DNA from: Clostridium aminobutyricum
GTDB lineage: Bacteria; Bacillota; Clostridia; Peptostreptococcales; Anaerovoracaceae
Direction: 5' to 3'
NCBI RefSeq assembly: GCF_017255415.1
Contig: NZ_JAFJZZ010000010.1
Coordinates: forward strand, 1 to 64,000
Length of the DNA: 64,000 nt
Positions within the stretch are counted from its first letter, which is position 1. Each line of letters starts with the position of its first letter. The notes beneath the pieces were generated by a model, which saw only the letters and a list, made by a program, of their open reading frames with translations, had not been told where the DNA came from and ran no database searches. This document shows, piece after piece, positions 55,498-63,583 of this stretch. The position numbers were made by a program, and so were the translations under genes.

Positions 55498-56127
55498 ATG
55501 AAATTAGTAGAGATGACGGTCAATGAATACTTGGATGTATTGAAGTCCGATGCACCGGCTCCCGGCGGCGGTTCGGTCAGTGCGTTGGCAGGTGCGCAAG
55601 GAGCAGGGTTGTTGATGATGGTGTGTGATTTGACCACCGGAAAGGAAAAATACGCAGACTATCAGGAAATCTGTGTCCAGGCAAAGACACAAGCAGCTGC
55701 CTTGCAGGAGGCATTAACCGAGGCTATTGATAAGGATACGGAAGCCTTTAATCTCGTCTCGGCTGCCTTTAAAATGCCGAAAGGGTCGGATGAGGAGAAA
55801 AGAGCAAGAAGCCAGGCTATTGCGGAAGGCACGCTGGTTGCTACAGAAGTGCCGTACAGCGTAATGACGCTGGCCTATGAAGGATTACAAGAAGTAAAGA
55901 ACATCTTGGGAAAATTCAACACGAATGCCGCCAGTGATTTGGGGGTAGCCGTATTAAATCTGATGACTTGCATCAAGGGGGCCTGGCTGAATGTAAAAAT
56001 AAATTTACCCGGCGTAAAGGATGAAGCAAAGAAAAGAGTTTTTCAGGAGGAAGGCGAAAGCCTTGTACGGGATGCTGAAAAGCTTGCGGATGAGCTATAT
56101 CTTGAAATCGCAAAATCATTAGAATAA
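55498..56127 (+). CDS. fchA: Formimidoyltetrahydrofolate cyclodeaminase
   Basis: 209 residues, FTCD_C/FchA family. Cyclises 5-formimino-THF to 5,10-methenyl-THF with release of ammonia. Motifs: SDAPAPGGGSVSALAGAQGAGLL near the start, DKDTEAFNLVSAAFKMPK and TNAASDLGVAVLNL. With the next gene it shows that formiminoglutamate is handled through THF rather than by HutF/HutG or HutE routes. Confidence 0.95.
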   Translation: MKLVEMTVNEYLDVLKSDAPAPGGGSVSALAGAQGAGLLMMVCDLTTGKEKYADYQEICVQAKTQAAALQEALTEAIDKDTEAFNLVSAAFKMPKGSDEEKRARSQAIAEGTLVATEVPYSVMTLAYEGLQEVKNILGKFNTNAASDLGVAVLNLMTCIKGAWLNVKINLPGVKDEAKKRVFQEEGESLVRDAEKLADELYLEIAKSLE

Positions 56128-56149
56128 GAAAATAGAGGAGGGCCCTAAT

Positions 56150-57046
56150 ATGGCAATGATTATTGAAAGTGTACCGAATATCAGTGAAGGAAAGAACAAG
56201 GATATTATAGAGGCTTGTGTAGATCAGATTCGAACGACGGCAGGATGTACCTTATTGCAGTACACCTCTGACCCAAGCCACAACAGAACCGTTATCACCT
56301 ATATGGGAAGTGCAGAAGCTTGTGAAGAAGCCAGCGTAAAGCTTGCTAAGAAAGCAGTTGAGCTGATTGACCTCACCAAACACGTGGGAGAACATCCAAG
56401 AATGGGCTGCGTGGACGTTATGCCTTTCATTCCGATTAAAGAGGCAACCACAGAAGACTGCGTGGAGCTCTCAAAGAGAGTGGGTGAACGAATTGCAAAA
56501 GAAGCAGACCTTCCGGTATTTCTATATGAACAATCTGCGAGTGCAGCTCACCGGGAAAATCTAGCGTCAATTCGTAAGGGACAGTTTGAAGGAATGGCGG
56601 AAAAGGTGAAAGCGGAACAGTGGATTCCGGATTTCGGCGGACAGCGGATTCATCCCACCGGAGGCGTGGTGGCAGTAGGTGCAAGACCGCCGCTGATTGC
56701 CTTCAATATTAACTTAAGCACCTCCGATTTAACGGTTGCAAATAATATCGCTAAAATTATCAGACGGTCAAGCGGCGGTTTTGATTGTGTAAAAGCGATG
56801 GGCGTTATGCTGGAAGAAAGAAACATCGCACAGGTTTCCATCAACATGACCGATTTTACAAAAACGCCATTGTATAGAGTAGTAGAACTAGTGAAAGCAG
56901 AAGCTGCTCGATATGGGGTACATGTAGTGGGAACAGAGATTGTAGGACTTTGCCCGATGAATGCGTTGTTTGATACAGCGGAATATTATCTTCAAATTGA
57001 AGATTTTAACCCAGCTGTACAGGTAATTGAAAACCACTTGTTATAA
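56150..57046 (+). CDS. ftcD: Glutamate formimidoyltransferase
   Basis: 298 residues. Transfers the formimino group of N-formiminoglutamate to THF, releasing glutamate. Motifs: SVPNISEGKNKD, the family's HVGEHPRMGCVDVMPFIP, FLYEQSA and IHPTGGVVAVGARPPLIAFNINL. GAGGAGGG precedes the ATG. Last gene of the hut operon, followed by a terminator. The product 5-formimino-THF feeds FchA. Confidence 0.96.
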   Translation: MAMIIESVPNISEGKNKDIIEACVDQIRTTAGCTLLQYTSDPSHNRTVITYMGSAEACEEASVKLAKKAVELIDLTKHVGEHPRMGCVDVMPFIPIKEATTEDCVELSKRVGERIAKEADLPVFLYEQSASAAHRENLASIRKGQFEGMAEKVKAEQWIPDFGGQRIHPTGGVVAVGARPPLIAFNINLSTSDLTVANNIAKIIRRSSGGFDCVKAMGVMLEERNIAQVSINMTDFTKTPLYRVVELVKAEAARYGVHVVGTEIVGLCPMNALFDTAEYYLQIEDFNPAVQVIENHLL

Positions 57047-57059
57047 TACCAAACAGGGG

Positions 57060-57094
57060 CTGCCCCGGTGCTTCATGGCCGACGGGCAGTTTTT
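57060..57094 (+). terminator. Intrinsic terminator of the hut operon
   Basis: CTGCCC (57060-57065) pairs with GGGCAG (57084-57089), with an inner GG/CC extension, followed by T5. Confidence 0.78.
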
Positions 57095-57234
57095 GTATAA
57101 TAATCTTTTAAAAATCATTTGGTCATCCTTAAATATCCGACAATGGAACTTTTCTGCAATTTGACGGATTCGTGGTTTTTATAAAAAAATTGTGCTATTA
57201 TAATGATATATAAAAAATGGAGAGGTGCAGGACG

Positions 57235-57894
57235 ATGGATACAAACTTTTCAAATAATGGCTCCTTGACAGATGAAATCGTGGATGTTTTACGAGATCGA
57301 ATTTTAAAAGGAGAGTATGTCATCGGAGAAAAATTAATAGAAAATCAAATAGCTACAGAGTTTAAAGTGAGCAGAACCCCTATCCGAGATGCTTTTAAAC
57401 TGCTTGAAGAGGAAGGCCTGATTGACTATATTCCAAACAAAGGCAGCTTTGCAAAGGGTTTTACAAGACAGGATATGGAAGACATTTATGCGGTTCGAAA
57501 GGCGTTAGAACAGCTGGCTGTGGAATGGGCGATTGAAAGAATAGGAGAAAAGGAAGTCCGTGAATTGGAACGGCAGGTTGAATTGATGGAATTCTACACG
57601 AAGAGAAAAGAGTGTGAGAAGGTTATGGAGATCAATGTTTCCTTTCATGAACTTATTTATAATGCGACGAGAAGCAGATTTCTCGCACACATCTTGAAAT
57701 CGTATCGGCAATATGTTCAGCAAGCGAGAAAAGCGACCATATCGGAAGAAGAAAACCTGGAGGTTGTCGCAATAGAGCATAAAGAGATCTTAAAAGCAAT
57801 CAAAGCAAAAGATGTTGACTCAGCAAAAGACAAGATTGCCCGCCATTTGGATAATTCCAAAAACCGTGCACAGGTAATTTGGCATATTGTATAA
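57235..57894 (+). CDS. GntR family regulator (FCD subfamily)
   Basis: 219 residues. N-terminal winged helix (about 12-75) with KLIENQIATEFKVSRTPIRDAFKLLEEEGL; C-terminal all-helical FCD ligand-binding domain with the metal-site histidines in VSFHELIYNATRS, EHKEILKAIK and ARHLDNSKN. The start at 57235 follows GAGAGG; ATG at 57217 lacks a site. It lies just after the hut terminator and is a candidate hut regulator, though adjacency is the only evidence. Confidence 0.9.
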   Translation: MDTNFSNNGSLTDEIVDVLRDRILKGEYVIGEKLIENQIATEFKVSRTPIRDAFKLLEEEGLIDYIPNKGSFAKGFTRQDMEDIYAVRKALEQLAVEWAIERIGEKEVRELERQVELMEFYTKRKECEKVMEINVSFHELIYNATRSRFLAHILKSYRQYVQQARKATISEEENLEVVAIEHKEILKAIKAKDVDSAKDKIARHLDNSKNRAQVIWHIV

Positions 57895-57910
57895 TTCTAG
57901 CGTAGAATCC

Positions 57911-57946
57911 TTGAAAGGCAATTAACGAATATGGTATAATATATTC
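57911..57946 (+). promoter_or_regulatory. Promoter and small inverted repeat before the DtxR-family gene
   Basis: TTGAAA (57911-57916), 18-nt spacer, TATAAT (57935-57940). GAATAT (57927-57932) and ATATTC (57941-57946) flank the -10 box, a possible autoregulatory site. Confidence 0.6.
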
Positions 57947-57973
57947 AATAAATGAAAGAAGGGAATAAGCTTT

Positions 57974-58345
57974 ATGGCGATTTATGAGTCAGGTGAAGAT
58001 TATTTAGAAACTATATTGGTAATTCAGAAAAGGAACGGTACGGTGCGCTCCATTGATGTAGCCTCCGAATTGAATTTTTCAAAGCCAAGCGTGAGTCGGG
58101 CAATGGGTATTCTAAAAAAAGCAGGCTATATCCTGATTGACGAAAAAGGGCATATTACTTTTACGGAAAAGGGCAGAAGCAAGGCGGAAGCCATCTATGA
58201 AAGGCATAACTTGATTGCGGCTTTTTTAGAGCAGGTGTTGGATGTCAGTGAGGAAAATGCACTGAAGGATGCTTGTCGTATTGAACATGATTTATCGGAT
58301 GAAACTTATGAAAAAATGCGAGAGATGCTAGATAAACAAGACTAA
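57974..58345 (+). CDS. DtxR/MntR family metal-dependent repressor
   Basis: 123 residues: N-terminal winged helix (about 5-65, with VRSIDVASELNFSKPSVSRAMGIL) and a dimerisation domain with metal-ligand candidates in YERHNLIAAFLE and DACRIEHDLSDETYEKM. It lacks the C-terminal SH3 domain, as in MntR-like proteins. It probably senses Mn2+ or Fe2+; targets are unknown. AAAGAAGGG lies upstream. Confidence 0.88.
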   Translation: MAIYESGEDYLETILVIQKRNGTVRSIDVASELNFSKPSVSRAMGILKKAGYILIDEKGHITFTEKGRSKAEAIYERHNLIAAFLEQVLDVSEENALKDACRIEHDLSDETYEKMREMLDKQD

Positions 58346-58400
58346 TATTCTCACACGGTACTTCGCGTGGAAAAAAGAATAATAATATATAGGAAAAGAT

Positions 58401-58433
58401 AAAAGCTTGTGCATGAAGATGCCAGGCTTTTTT
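58401..58433 (+). terminator. Terminator after the DtxR-family gene
   Basis: AAAGC...GCAT stem pairs with ATGC...GCTTT with two internal mismatches around GAAG, followed by T6. Confidence 0.6.
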
Positions 58434-58465
58434 ATTTCGTACCGGTTTAAGATGTACTCCGGGGG

Positions 58466-58494
58466 TTGAAAAAAGGGGATTTCGAGTATATAAT
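58466..58494 (+). promoter_or_regulatory. alr promoter
   Basis: TTGAAA (58466-58471), 17-nt spacer, TATAAT (58489-58494), 41 nt before the alr ATG. Confidence 0.78.
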
Positions 58495-58534
58495 TTAGCA
58501 GGGAAGCAGCAATGCTGGAAAGGAACGGATAGAA

Positions 58535-59671
58535 ATGATACGAGAAGCTATTAGGCCTGTGTGGGCAGAGATTAATCTTTCGAACTTAGACTATAACATT
58601 AAAAATATTATCGCAAAGGTAGGTGCTGACAAGCAGGTCATCGGAGTGATCAAAGCAGATGCTTATGGTCATGGATCGGTTGAAGTGGCTAAGGTGCTAC
58701 GAGCAAATGGCGTCAAAACATTCGCGATAGCTACGTTGCAGGAAGCCATTACCCTTCGGGAAGGAGGGGCAACGGAAGAGATTATCATGCTGGGACTTAC
58801 GCCGAACCTGTATGCGGATATTCTTGTTCGGTATAACCTTACGCCGGTTGTTTGTGATGTTGAAAATGCAAAGGCCATTTCAGATGCGGCGGAAGCAGAA
58901 GGCAAGATTTTGCATGGGTTTGTTGCAGTAGACACGGGAATGGGCAGAATCGGGTATTTGCCTGAAGATCCTTCGGCGATAGAGGATATAAAGAAGATCG
59001 CAGCGCTTTCACATTTTAAAATAAAAGGTTTATTTTCCCATTTTGCGACGGCAGATGCATTGGATAAGTCTTTTGCAAAAATACAAGAGAAGCGGTATAC
59101 CGAATTCCATGAAAAATTGGTGCGTGCGGGCGTGATAGTTCCTCTTCGAACCTTTGCCAACAGTGCTTCCATCATGGAGATCCCCTCTGTTTATTATGAT
59201 GCGGTAAGACCGGGGATCATCTTATATGGGTGTTATCCTTCCGACGAGGTGGATAAAAATCAGCTGCTTATTAAACCGGTCATGTCGGTCAAAGCAAATA
59301 TTGTACATTTAAAGAAAGTAAGCACCGGTTTTTCAGTAGGCTATGGAAGAAGATTCATCGCTGAACGAGAGAGCTTCATTGCGACCATTGCCTTAGGATA
59401 TGCAGATGGTTACCCTAGACCGTATTCGTCTCACGCAAAAGTGATTGTAAACGGAGTCATGGCCCCTATCGCGGGAAATATCTGTATGGACCAATGCATG
59501 ATCGATGTGACAGACGTACCTGATGTAAAAGTAGGCGATGAAGTTATTGTCATGGGAAGCGATGGGAAAAATACCATCTTAGCAGATGATATCGCGAATG
59601 CTACCGGAACGATAAATTATGAAATTGTTTGTGCTTTTGGACAAAGACTGCCGAAAGTGTATTGCAAATAA
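58535..59671 (+). CDS. alr: Alanine racemase
   Basis: 378 residues, fold-type III PLP enzyme making D-alanine for peptidoglycan. PLP Lys40 in GVIKADAYGHG, AVDTGMGRIGY, GLFSHFATAD, second catalytic Tyr in ALGYADGYPR, and NICMDQCMIDVTDVP. AAGGA lies ~12 nt before the ATG. The amidohydrolase-like gene follows after 12 nt. Confidence 0.97.
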   Translation: MIREAIRPVWAEINLSNLDYNIKNIIAKVGADKQVIGVIKADAYGHGSVEVAKVLRANGVKTFAIATLQEAITLREGGATEEIIMLGLTPNLYADILVRYNLTPVVCDVENAKAISDAAEAEGKILHGFVAVDTGMGRIGYLPEDPSAIEDIKKIAALSHFKIKGLFSHFATADALDKSFAKIQEKRYTEFHEKLVRAGVIVPLRTFANSASIMEIPSVYYDAVRPGIILYGCYPSDEVDKNQLLIKPVMSVKANIVHLKKVSTGFSVGYGRRFIAERESFIATIALGYADGYPRPYSSHAKVIVNGVMAPIAGNICMDQCMIDVTDVPDVKVGDEVIVMGSDGKNTILADDIANATGTINYEIVCAFGQRLPKVYCK

Positions 59672-59683
59672 AAAGGAGAACGT

Positions 59684-61117
59684 ATGATTTTTGGATTGTT
59701 TAAAAAAGATGAAAATGCTGATTTAGTTTTTGTCAATGGAAGAGTTTATACGCAAAATCCCGATTTCCCATGGGCGGAGGCAATAGCTTGCAAAGGAAGT
59801 AAAATTATTTATGTCGGAAGCAGGACAGATGCGGAGAGCATTGTTGGCTCAGAGACCTGCGTTATTGACATGAAAGGCGGATTTATGTTTCCGGGTTTGA
59901 TTCATACACATAGTCATCCGGCATTACGCGTTTTTGAGGATATCTATATTCCCTTTTCAGAGGGATTGGATTTAGAAGAAGTTCAAGGAGTGTTGACGGA
60001 CTATATTTTGGAGCACCCGGATCGGGAATCCTACTTCGGCTATGGTTTTGCAGGGCATTTGTTAGACAGTATGAGCGAAGAAGAGGCAAAACAATTATTG
60101 GACGAGCTCTATAATGAAAAACCGGTTGTGGTGCTAAGTTCAGGGGAGGAAAAGCTCTGGCTGAACAGCTGTGCTTTTGAAGCTGTGAGGGCCGCAGCGC
60201 AAGCAGATGGGGTTGCAATGATTACGACCTCGTATTTGATGCATGTGGTGGCTCCGATCGAATATGATGAAATTTTAAAGAAAGTAGCTTCTACTGTTAC
60301 CGCCTATTGTGAAAAGGGTTTTACAAGCATCTTTAATGCGGGGGCACCGGAATTTATGAATGAAGTCTATCAGCAAGTGTTGGCCGCTATGTACCAGCAG
60401 GGAGTTTTAAAGCAAAGGAACTTTGACAGCTTTCAAGTTGTCAGAGATGTTGTGCCGGAACGAGTAATTCAAAGATTGATGCAAAAACGAACCAATGCTA
60501 CTGAAATGGATGGTTTTATAAACTGTGAAGTATTAAAACTTATCCTAAAAAGTGATGCAGAAAAGTATTTGATATCCCCTTCTGTTTTAAAGCAGCTGAT
60601 GCGTCAAGCGTCAGATAGGAACTTCAATATCCATGTGGATGCGGAAGGGAAAATGGCATTTCAAGAATGTATGAAAGCCATTTCTGAAACGAGAAATGCC
60701 GGCTATAGAAAAAACAGTTTTACCGTCGCTTGCGAGCCGGAGGTGTATACTTCAGATGGCGAATTTCATTTAGAAGATATGCATTGTGATAATGTATTCT
60801 TTCAGGTGCCGACTTTATGTGAACCGAATTTTGAGTATGCAGCTTTGGAAGGGGCAAAAAATGTAGAAGAAATCATTGACCGGTTAACGATTGATGCCGC
60901 AATAGCGTTAGGAATCAATGATAAGCTAGGTTCTATAGAAAGAGGGAAGCTGGCGGACCTAGTTATTTTTGACGAAAATCCTTTTGAACTGATTGAACCT
61001 GGTTTGTTTAAAAGGTTGTCGGCATCGATGACGGTTTTAAACGGTGAGGTTGTCTATGATGCAGAAGAAGAAAACTTGCAGGAATGGTACGATTTAATGG
61101 CTGCTCAACAGCTATAA
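59684..61117 (+). CDS. Amidohydrolase-3 (YtcJ-like) family protein, degenerate active site
   Basis: 477 residues. The family fold is recognisable: N-terminal beta domain ADLVFVNGRVYTQNP, metal motif in GLIHTHSHPA (H-x-H kept, preceding Asp replaced), NIHVDAEGKMAF in place of the usual H-A-x-GD-x-A, and the C-terminal IERGKLADLVIFDENPFE. The region that normally reads IEH-x-Q is VACEPE, so that metal/catalytic His is gone. The segment with the final catalytic Asp (GSD) appears missing. Catalysis may be altered or lost. It is co-transcribed with alr; AAAAGGAG precedes the ATG. Confidence 0.82.
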   Translation: MIFGLFKKDENADLVFVNGRVYTQNPDFPWAEAIACKGSKIIYVGSRTDAESIVGSETCVIDMKGGFMFPGLIHTHSHPALRVFEDIYIPFSEGLDLEEVQGVLTDYILEHPDRESYFGYGFAGHLLDSMSEEEAKQLLDELYNEKPVVVLSSGEEKLWLNSCAFEAVRAAAQADGVAMITTSYLMHVVAPIEYDEILKKVASTVTAYCEKGFTSIFNAGAPEFMNEVYQQVLAAMYQQGVLKQRNFDSFQVVRDVVPERVIQRLMQKRTNATEMDGFINCEVLKLILKSDAEKYLISPSVLKQLMRQASDRNFNIHVDAEGKMAFQECMKAISETRNAGYRKNSFTVACEPEVYTSDGEFHLEDMHCDNVFFQVPTLCEPNFEYAALEGAKNVEEIIDRLTIDAAIALGINDKLGSIERGKLADLVIFDENPFELIEPGLFKRLSASMTVLNGEVVYDAEEENLQEWYDLMAAQQL

Positions 61118-61268
61118 TAAAAAATAATTAAATTATCATAAGATGCACACATAACCTTCACAATTAATAGCTATACTAATAGTCGAAGGGGAGCATTGGG
61201 ACCCCGAAATTTTGTATCTTCCTTCGAAGGTACAGGTTTCCTTCTTTTATTAGATACACACACACTAA

Positions 61269-61299
61269 ATAAGACCTTTCGATAGTCGAAAGGTCTTAT
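61269..61299. terminator. Perfect 14-bp hairpin downstream of the alarmone synthetase gene
   Basis: ATAAGACCTTTCGA (61269-61282) / TCGAAAGGTCTTAT (61286-61299), loop TAG. On the - strand TTATTT follows, so it may terminate the synthetase gene. The 297-bp gap 61118-61414 holds no convincing gene; the motif TAGTCGAA also occurs at 61181-61188 near a GGGG/CCCC stem. Confidence 0.6.
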
Positions 61300-61414
61300 C
61301 CCTTTTTGCGCACCTATCCTCATTTTCAAAGAAAATGTTTGGAAGGTTCCATACAGAAATTGCCTAGCTTTAACTAGAGTGCAATTTTTCAGTTTGACAA
61401 ATAAGTTACTTCTT

Positions 61415-62089
61415 CTAAATATCGCTATAGATGCGTTCTTTGATTTCCTGCATCCGGACATCGGTCTGTGAAATAATATCTGCACATTCTTTCAGCTCCA
61501 AGCCTACTTCCTCCGCATTCTGCAACTCCTTTTTATACTTTAATTGGCTATCCAAACTAGCCCAAAAGTCCATTGCAATGGTTCGGATTTGTACTTCAAC
61601 GCGCATCATTCTCTTATGGTTTGAGAAGAATACGGGTGTTTCAATAATTAAATGAAGACTCCGGTACCCATTTGGTTTGGGATGCTTGATGTAATCTTTT
61701 TCAGTGATTAAAAAAATGTCATCCTGAGCGGTCAGCATCTTTGCCACATCATAAATATCTCCGATAAAAGGACAGATCACTCGAACCCCTGCGACATCAT
61801 TCAAATTTTCTACGATGGAGTCCACCGTAATCGGATAGCCTAGCTTCTCCAGTTTATTGGCGATGCTTTCAGGCTTCTTGATCCGATACGTGATGAATTC
61901 AATCGGTGTTCTCTTGGTGGTTATAGACAATTCTTCGTTCAGAATGTCCAATTTTGTTTTAACTTCTTTTATGGCACAGTTATACATCATCATTAACTGC
62001 TGAAATTGCGTGGATTGCGGTAAAAAGTAATCTTGGAACCGGTTAACTGTATCGTATCCCAAAAATGCTTTTGTAATTTGCGTGTTCAT
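61415..62089 (-). CDS. Small alarmone synthetase (RelA/SpoT-type GTP pyrophosphokinase)
   Basis: 224 residues. RelA/SpoT synthetase domain without the HD hydrolase, TGS or ACT parts, like RelQ/YjbM. Motifs: YRIKKPESIANKLEKLG, LNDVAGVRVICPF, KDYIKHPKPNGYRSLHLII and VEVQIRTIAMDFWASL (catalytic Glu). It makes (p)ppGpp from GTP/GDP and ATP. The start at 62089 is the best ATG; the upstream AAAGGG is rather distant, and an in-frame TTG at 62161 is an alternative. Confidence 0.9.
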   Translation of the reverse strand: MNTQITKAFLGYDTVNRFQDYFLPQSTQFQQLMMMYNCAIKEVKTKLDILNEELSITTKRTPIEFITYRIKKPESIANKLEKLGYPITVDSIVENLNDVAGVRVICPFIGDIYDVAKMLTAQDDIFLITEKDYIKHPKPNGYRSLHLIIETPVFFSNHKRMMRVEVQIRTIAMDFWASLDSQLKYKKELQNAEEVGLELKECADIISQTDVRMQEIKERIYSDI

Positions 62090-62302
62090 ATGTTTTATTA
62101 TTTCCCTTTCTCTATCCAATGACCTCAATAATCTGATTTTATTACAATAATTTTTAACCAATGGTAAAATTCAAGTAATCTGCTCCCACAATAATTCTAC
62201 CATCTAAGTCTTGATTTTAAAAGAAAAACAGGTGATAATAATATTTATTGAAGCATTGCGGGTATAAACTTGTCAGAGAATAGAACAAAGGAGGCCATTT
62301 AT

Positions 62303-62863
62303 TTGAGTAAGATAAATAGAGAGCAAGCATGGGCATTGCTGACCGAATATAACAAAGAGGATTTTCATTTAAAGCATAGTCAGATAGTAGAAGGCTGCAT
62401 GCGATATTTTGCAGAAAAGCTGGGCTATACAGAGGAAGCCGATTTTTGGGCAATCGTTGGACTTCTTCACGATTTGGATTTCGAGATGTATCCGGAAGAG
62501 CATTGTATCAAGGTTCAAGAAATTATGAAAGACAGAGGGCTGGATGAGGAACTTATCCATGCCGTAGTCAGTCATGGATATGGTATAACTGTGGATGTGA
62601 AGCCGGAACATGAGATGGAGAAGGTGTTGTTTGCTGTTGATGAATTAACGGGATTGATTGGGGCTGTTGCTTTAATGCGTCCTTCCAAAAGTGTACAAGA
62701 CATGGAATTGAAATCGGTTAAAAAGAAATATAAAGATAAGAAATTTGCAGCGGGCTGCTCCAGAGATGTCATCGAACAAGGGGCAGAAATGATGGGCTGG
62801 GAATTGGATGATTTAATCAGTGAGACCATTTTAGCGATGCGCACCTGCGAAGTACAAGAATAA
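62303..62863 (+). CDS. HD-domain metal-dependent phosphohydrolase-like protein
   Basis: 186 residues. HD fold: His in KHSQIVEGCMRYFAEKLG, the HD pair in VGLLHDLDFEMYPEEHC, a further His in AVVSHGYG, and Asp in LFAVDELTGLIGAVALM. Substrate unknown. The start is TTG at 62303: AAGGAGG (62288-62294) lies exactly 8 nt upstream, while the in-frame start at 62270 has no site. Divergent from the alarmone synthetase gene. Confidence 0.85.
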   Translation: MSKINREQAWALLTEYNKEDFHLKHSQIVEGCMRYFAEKLGYTEEADFWAIVGLLHDLDFEMYPEEHCIKVQEIMKDRGLDEELIHAVVSHGYGITVDVKPEHEMEKVLFAVDELTGLIGAVALMRPSKSVQDMELKSVKKKYKDKKFAAGCSRDVIEQGAEMMGWELDDLISETILAMRTCEVQE

Positions 62864-63085
62864 TGCGGTATAACCAATCCTGCAAAAGCCTCTATCCGCA
62901 AGAGCGAAAAGTGGTTAAGCGTATAGAAAATGTTTTTTTATGTTTTTTTGCTTTGAATTCATATACAAAATGTAGTGGTTAGGTATAAAATAATTACTAG
63001 ATGATGTTTGAAGCTTTATTTTGATGGGTAAGATATGAACATCAAGGCAAAACTGTTTGAAAACAAAAAAACGAGGAGGGTTGAT

Positions 63086-63376
63086 ATGGGTATTGCGATA
63101 ACAGGTGACGTTGATAAAAAAGAAGCGGACGCCTATGTGGACTATTTACAAAACAAATACGGACGAAAGCTGGAAACACTGGATATTAAAGTAGACGGAG
63201 ATTTTGTCGATTTAAAATTTGAATTTGAAAAGGTTTCTTTTGACCGAATCAGAAGAATTACCGGATACTTAGTAGGGACAATGGATCATTGGAATGATGC
63301 GAAAACGGCAGAAGAAAGAGATCGGGTAAAGCATGATGTGGGTGGAGCTTGCGATTGCGGACTCGAGAGAATATAA
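63086..63376 (+). CDS. Small protein resembling the C-terminal end of anaerobic ribonucleotide reductase (NrdD)
   Basis: 96 residues. The second half, FDRIRRITGYLVGTMDHWNDAKTAEE ending DRVKHDVGG, looks like the C-terminal tail of class III NrdD proteins (R-I-T-GYL ... AK-x(2)-E-x-DRVKH). The catalytic barrel and glycyl-radical site are absent, and ACDCGLERI closes the chain. It is either a stand-alone family or a remnant. The start at 63086 is chosen for GAGGAGGG (63073-63080); ATG at 63035 would add 17 residues. Confidence 0.6.
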   Translation: MGIAITGDVDKKEADAYVDYLQNKYGRKLETLDIKVDGDFVDLKFEFEKVSFDRIRRITGYLVGTMDHWNDAKTAEERDRVKHDVGGACDCGLERI

Positions 63377-63393
63377 AATAACATGTAATGAAG

Positions 63394-63421
63394 AGGCCTC
63401 ACAAATGTGGGGCCTTTCTTT
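63394..63421 (+). terminator. Intrinsic terminator after the NrdD-like small gene
   Basis: AGGCCTCACA / TGTGGGGCCT (one wobble), loop AA, followed by TTCTTTT. Confidence 0.82.
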
Positions 63422-63505
63422 TGGAGAAACCTTCGATAACAGTTCAATTCAGGATTTTCAATAGTGCGATTGAGAAAACTGATGGGATGATTTCTAGTAA
63501 TATCC

Positions 63506-63534
63506 TTGTGTTTTACCCCTGAAAATGATAAAAT
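63506..63534 (+). promoter_or_regulatory. Probable purB promoter
   Basis: TTGTGT (63506-63511), 17-nt spacer, TAAAAT (63529-63534), 50 nt before the purB ATG. Confidence 0.5.
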
Positions 63535-63583
63535 ATATGGGTTCTAAAGGAATTTAGCGTAGTGAAGAAAGGAAAATTAAACG

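Noticed and set aside
61171-61485. A 104-codon - strand open frame overlapping the end of the alarmone synthetase gene
   Set aside because: It has no ribosome binding site, spans hairpins, overlaps a solid gene in another frame and has no recognisable protein features.
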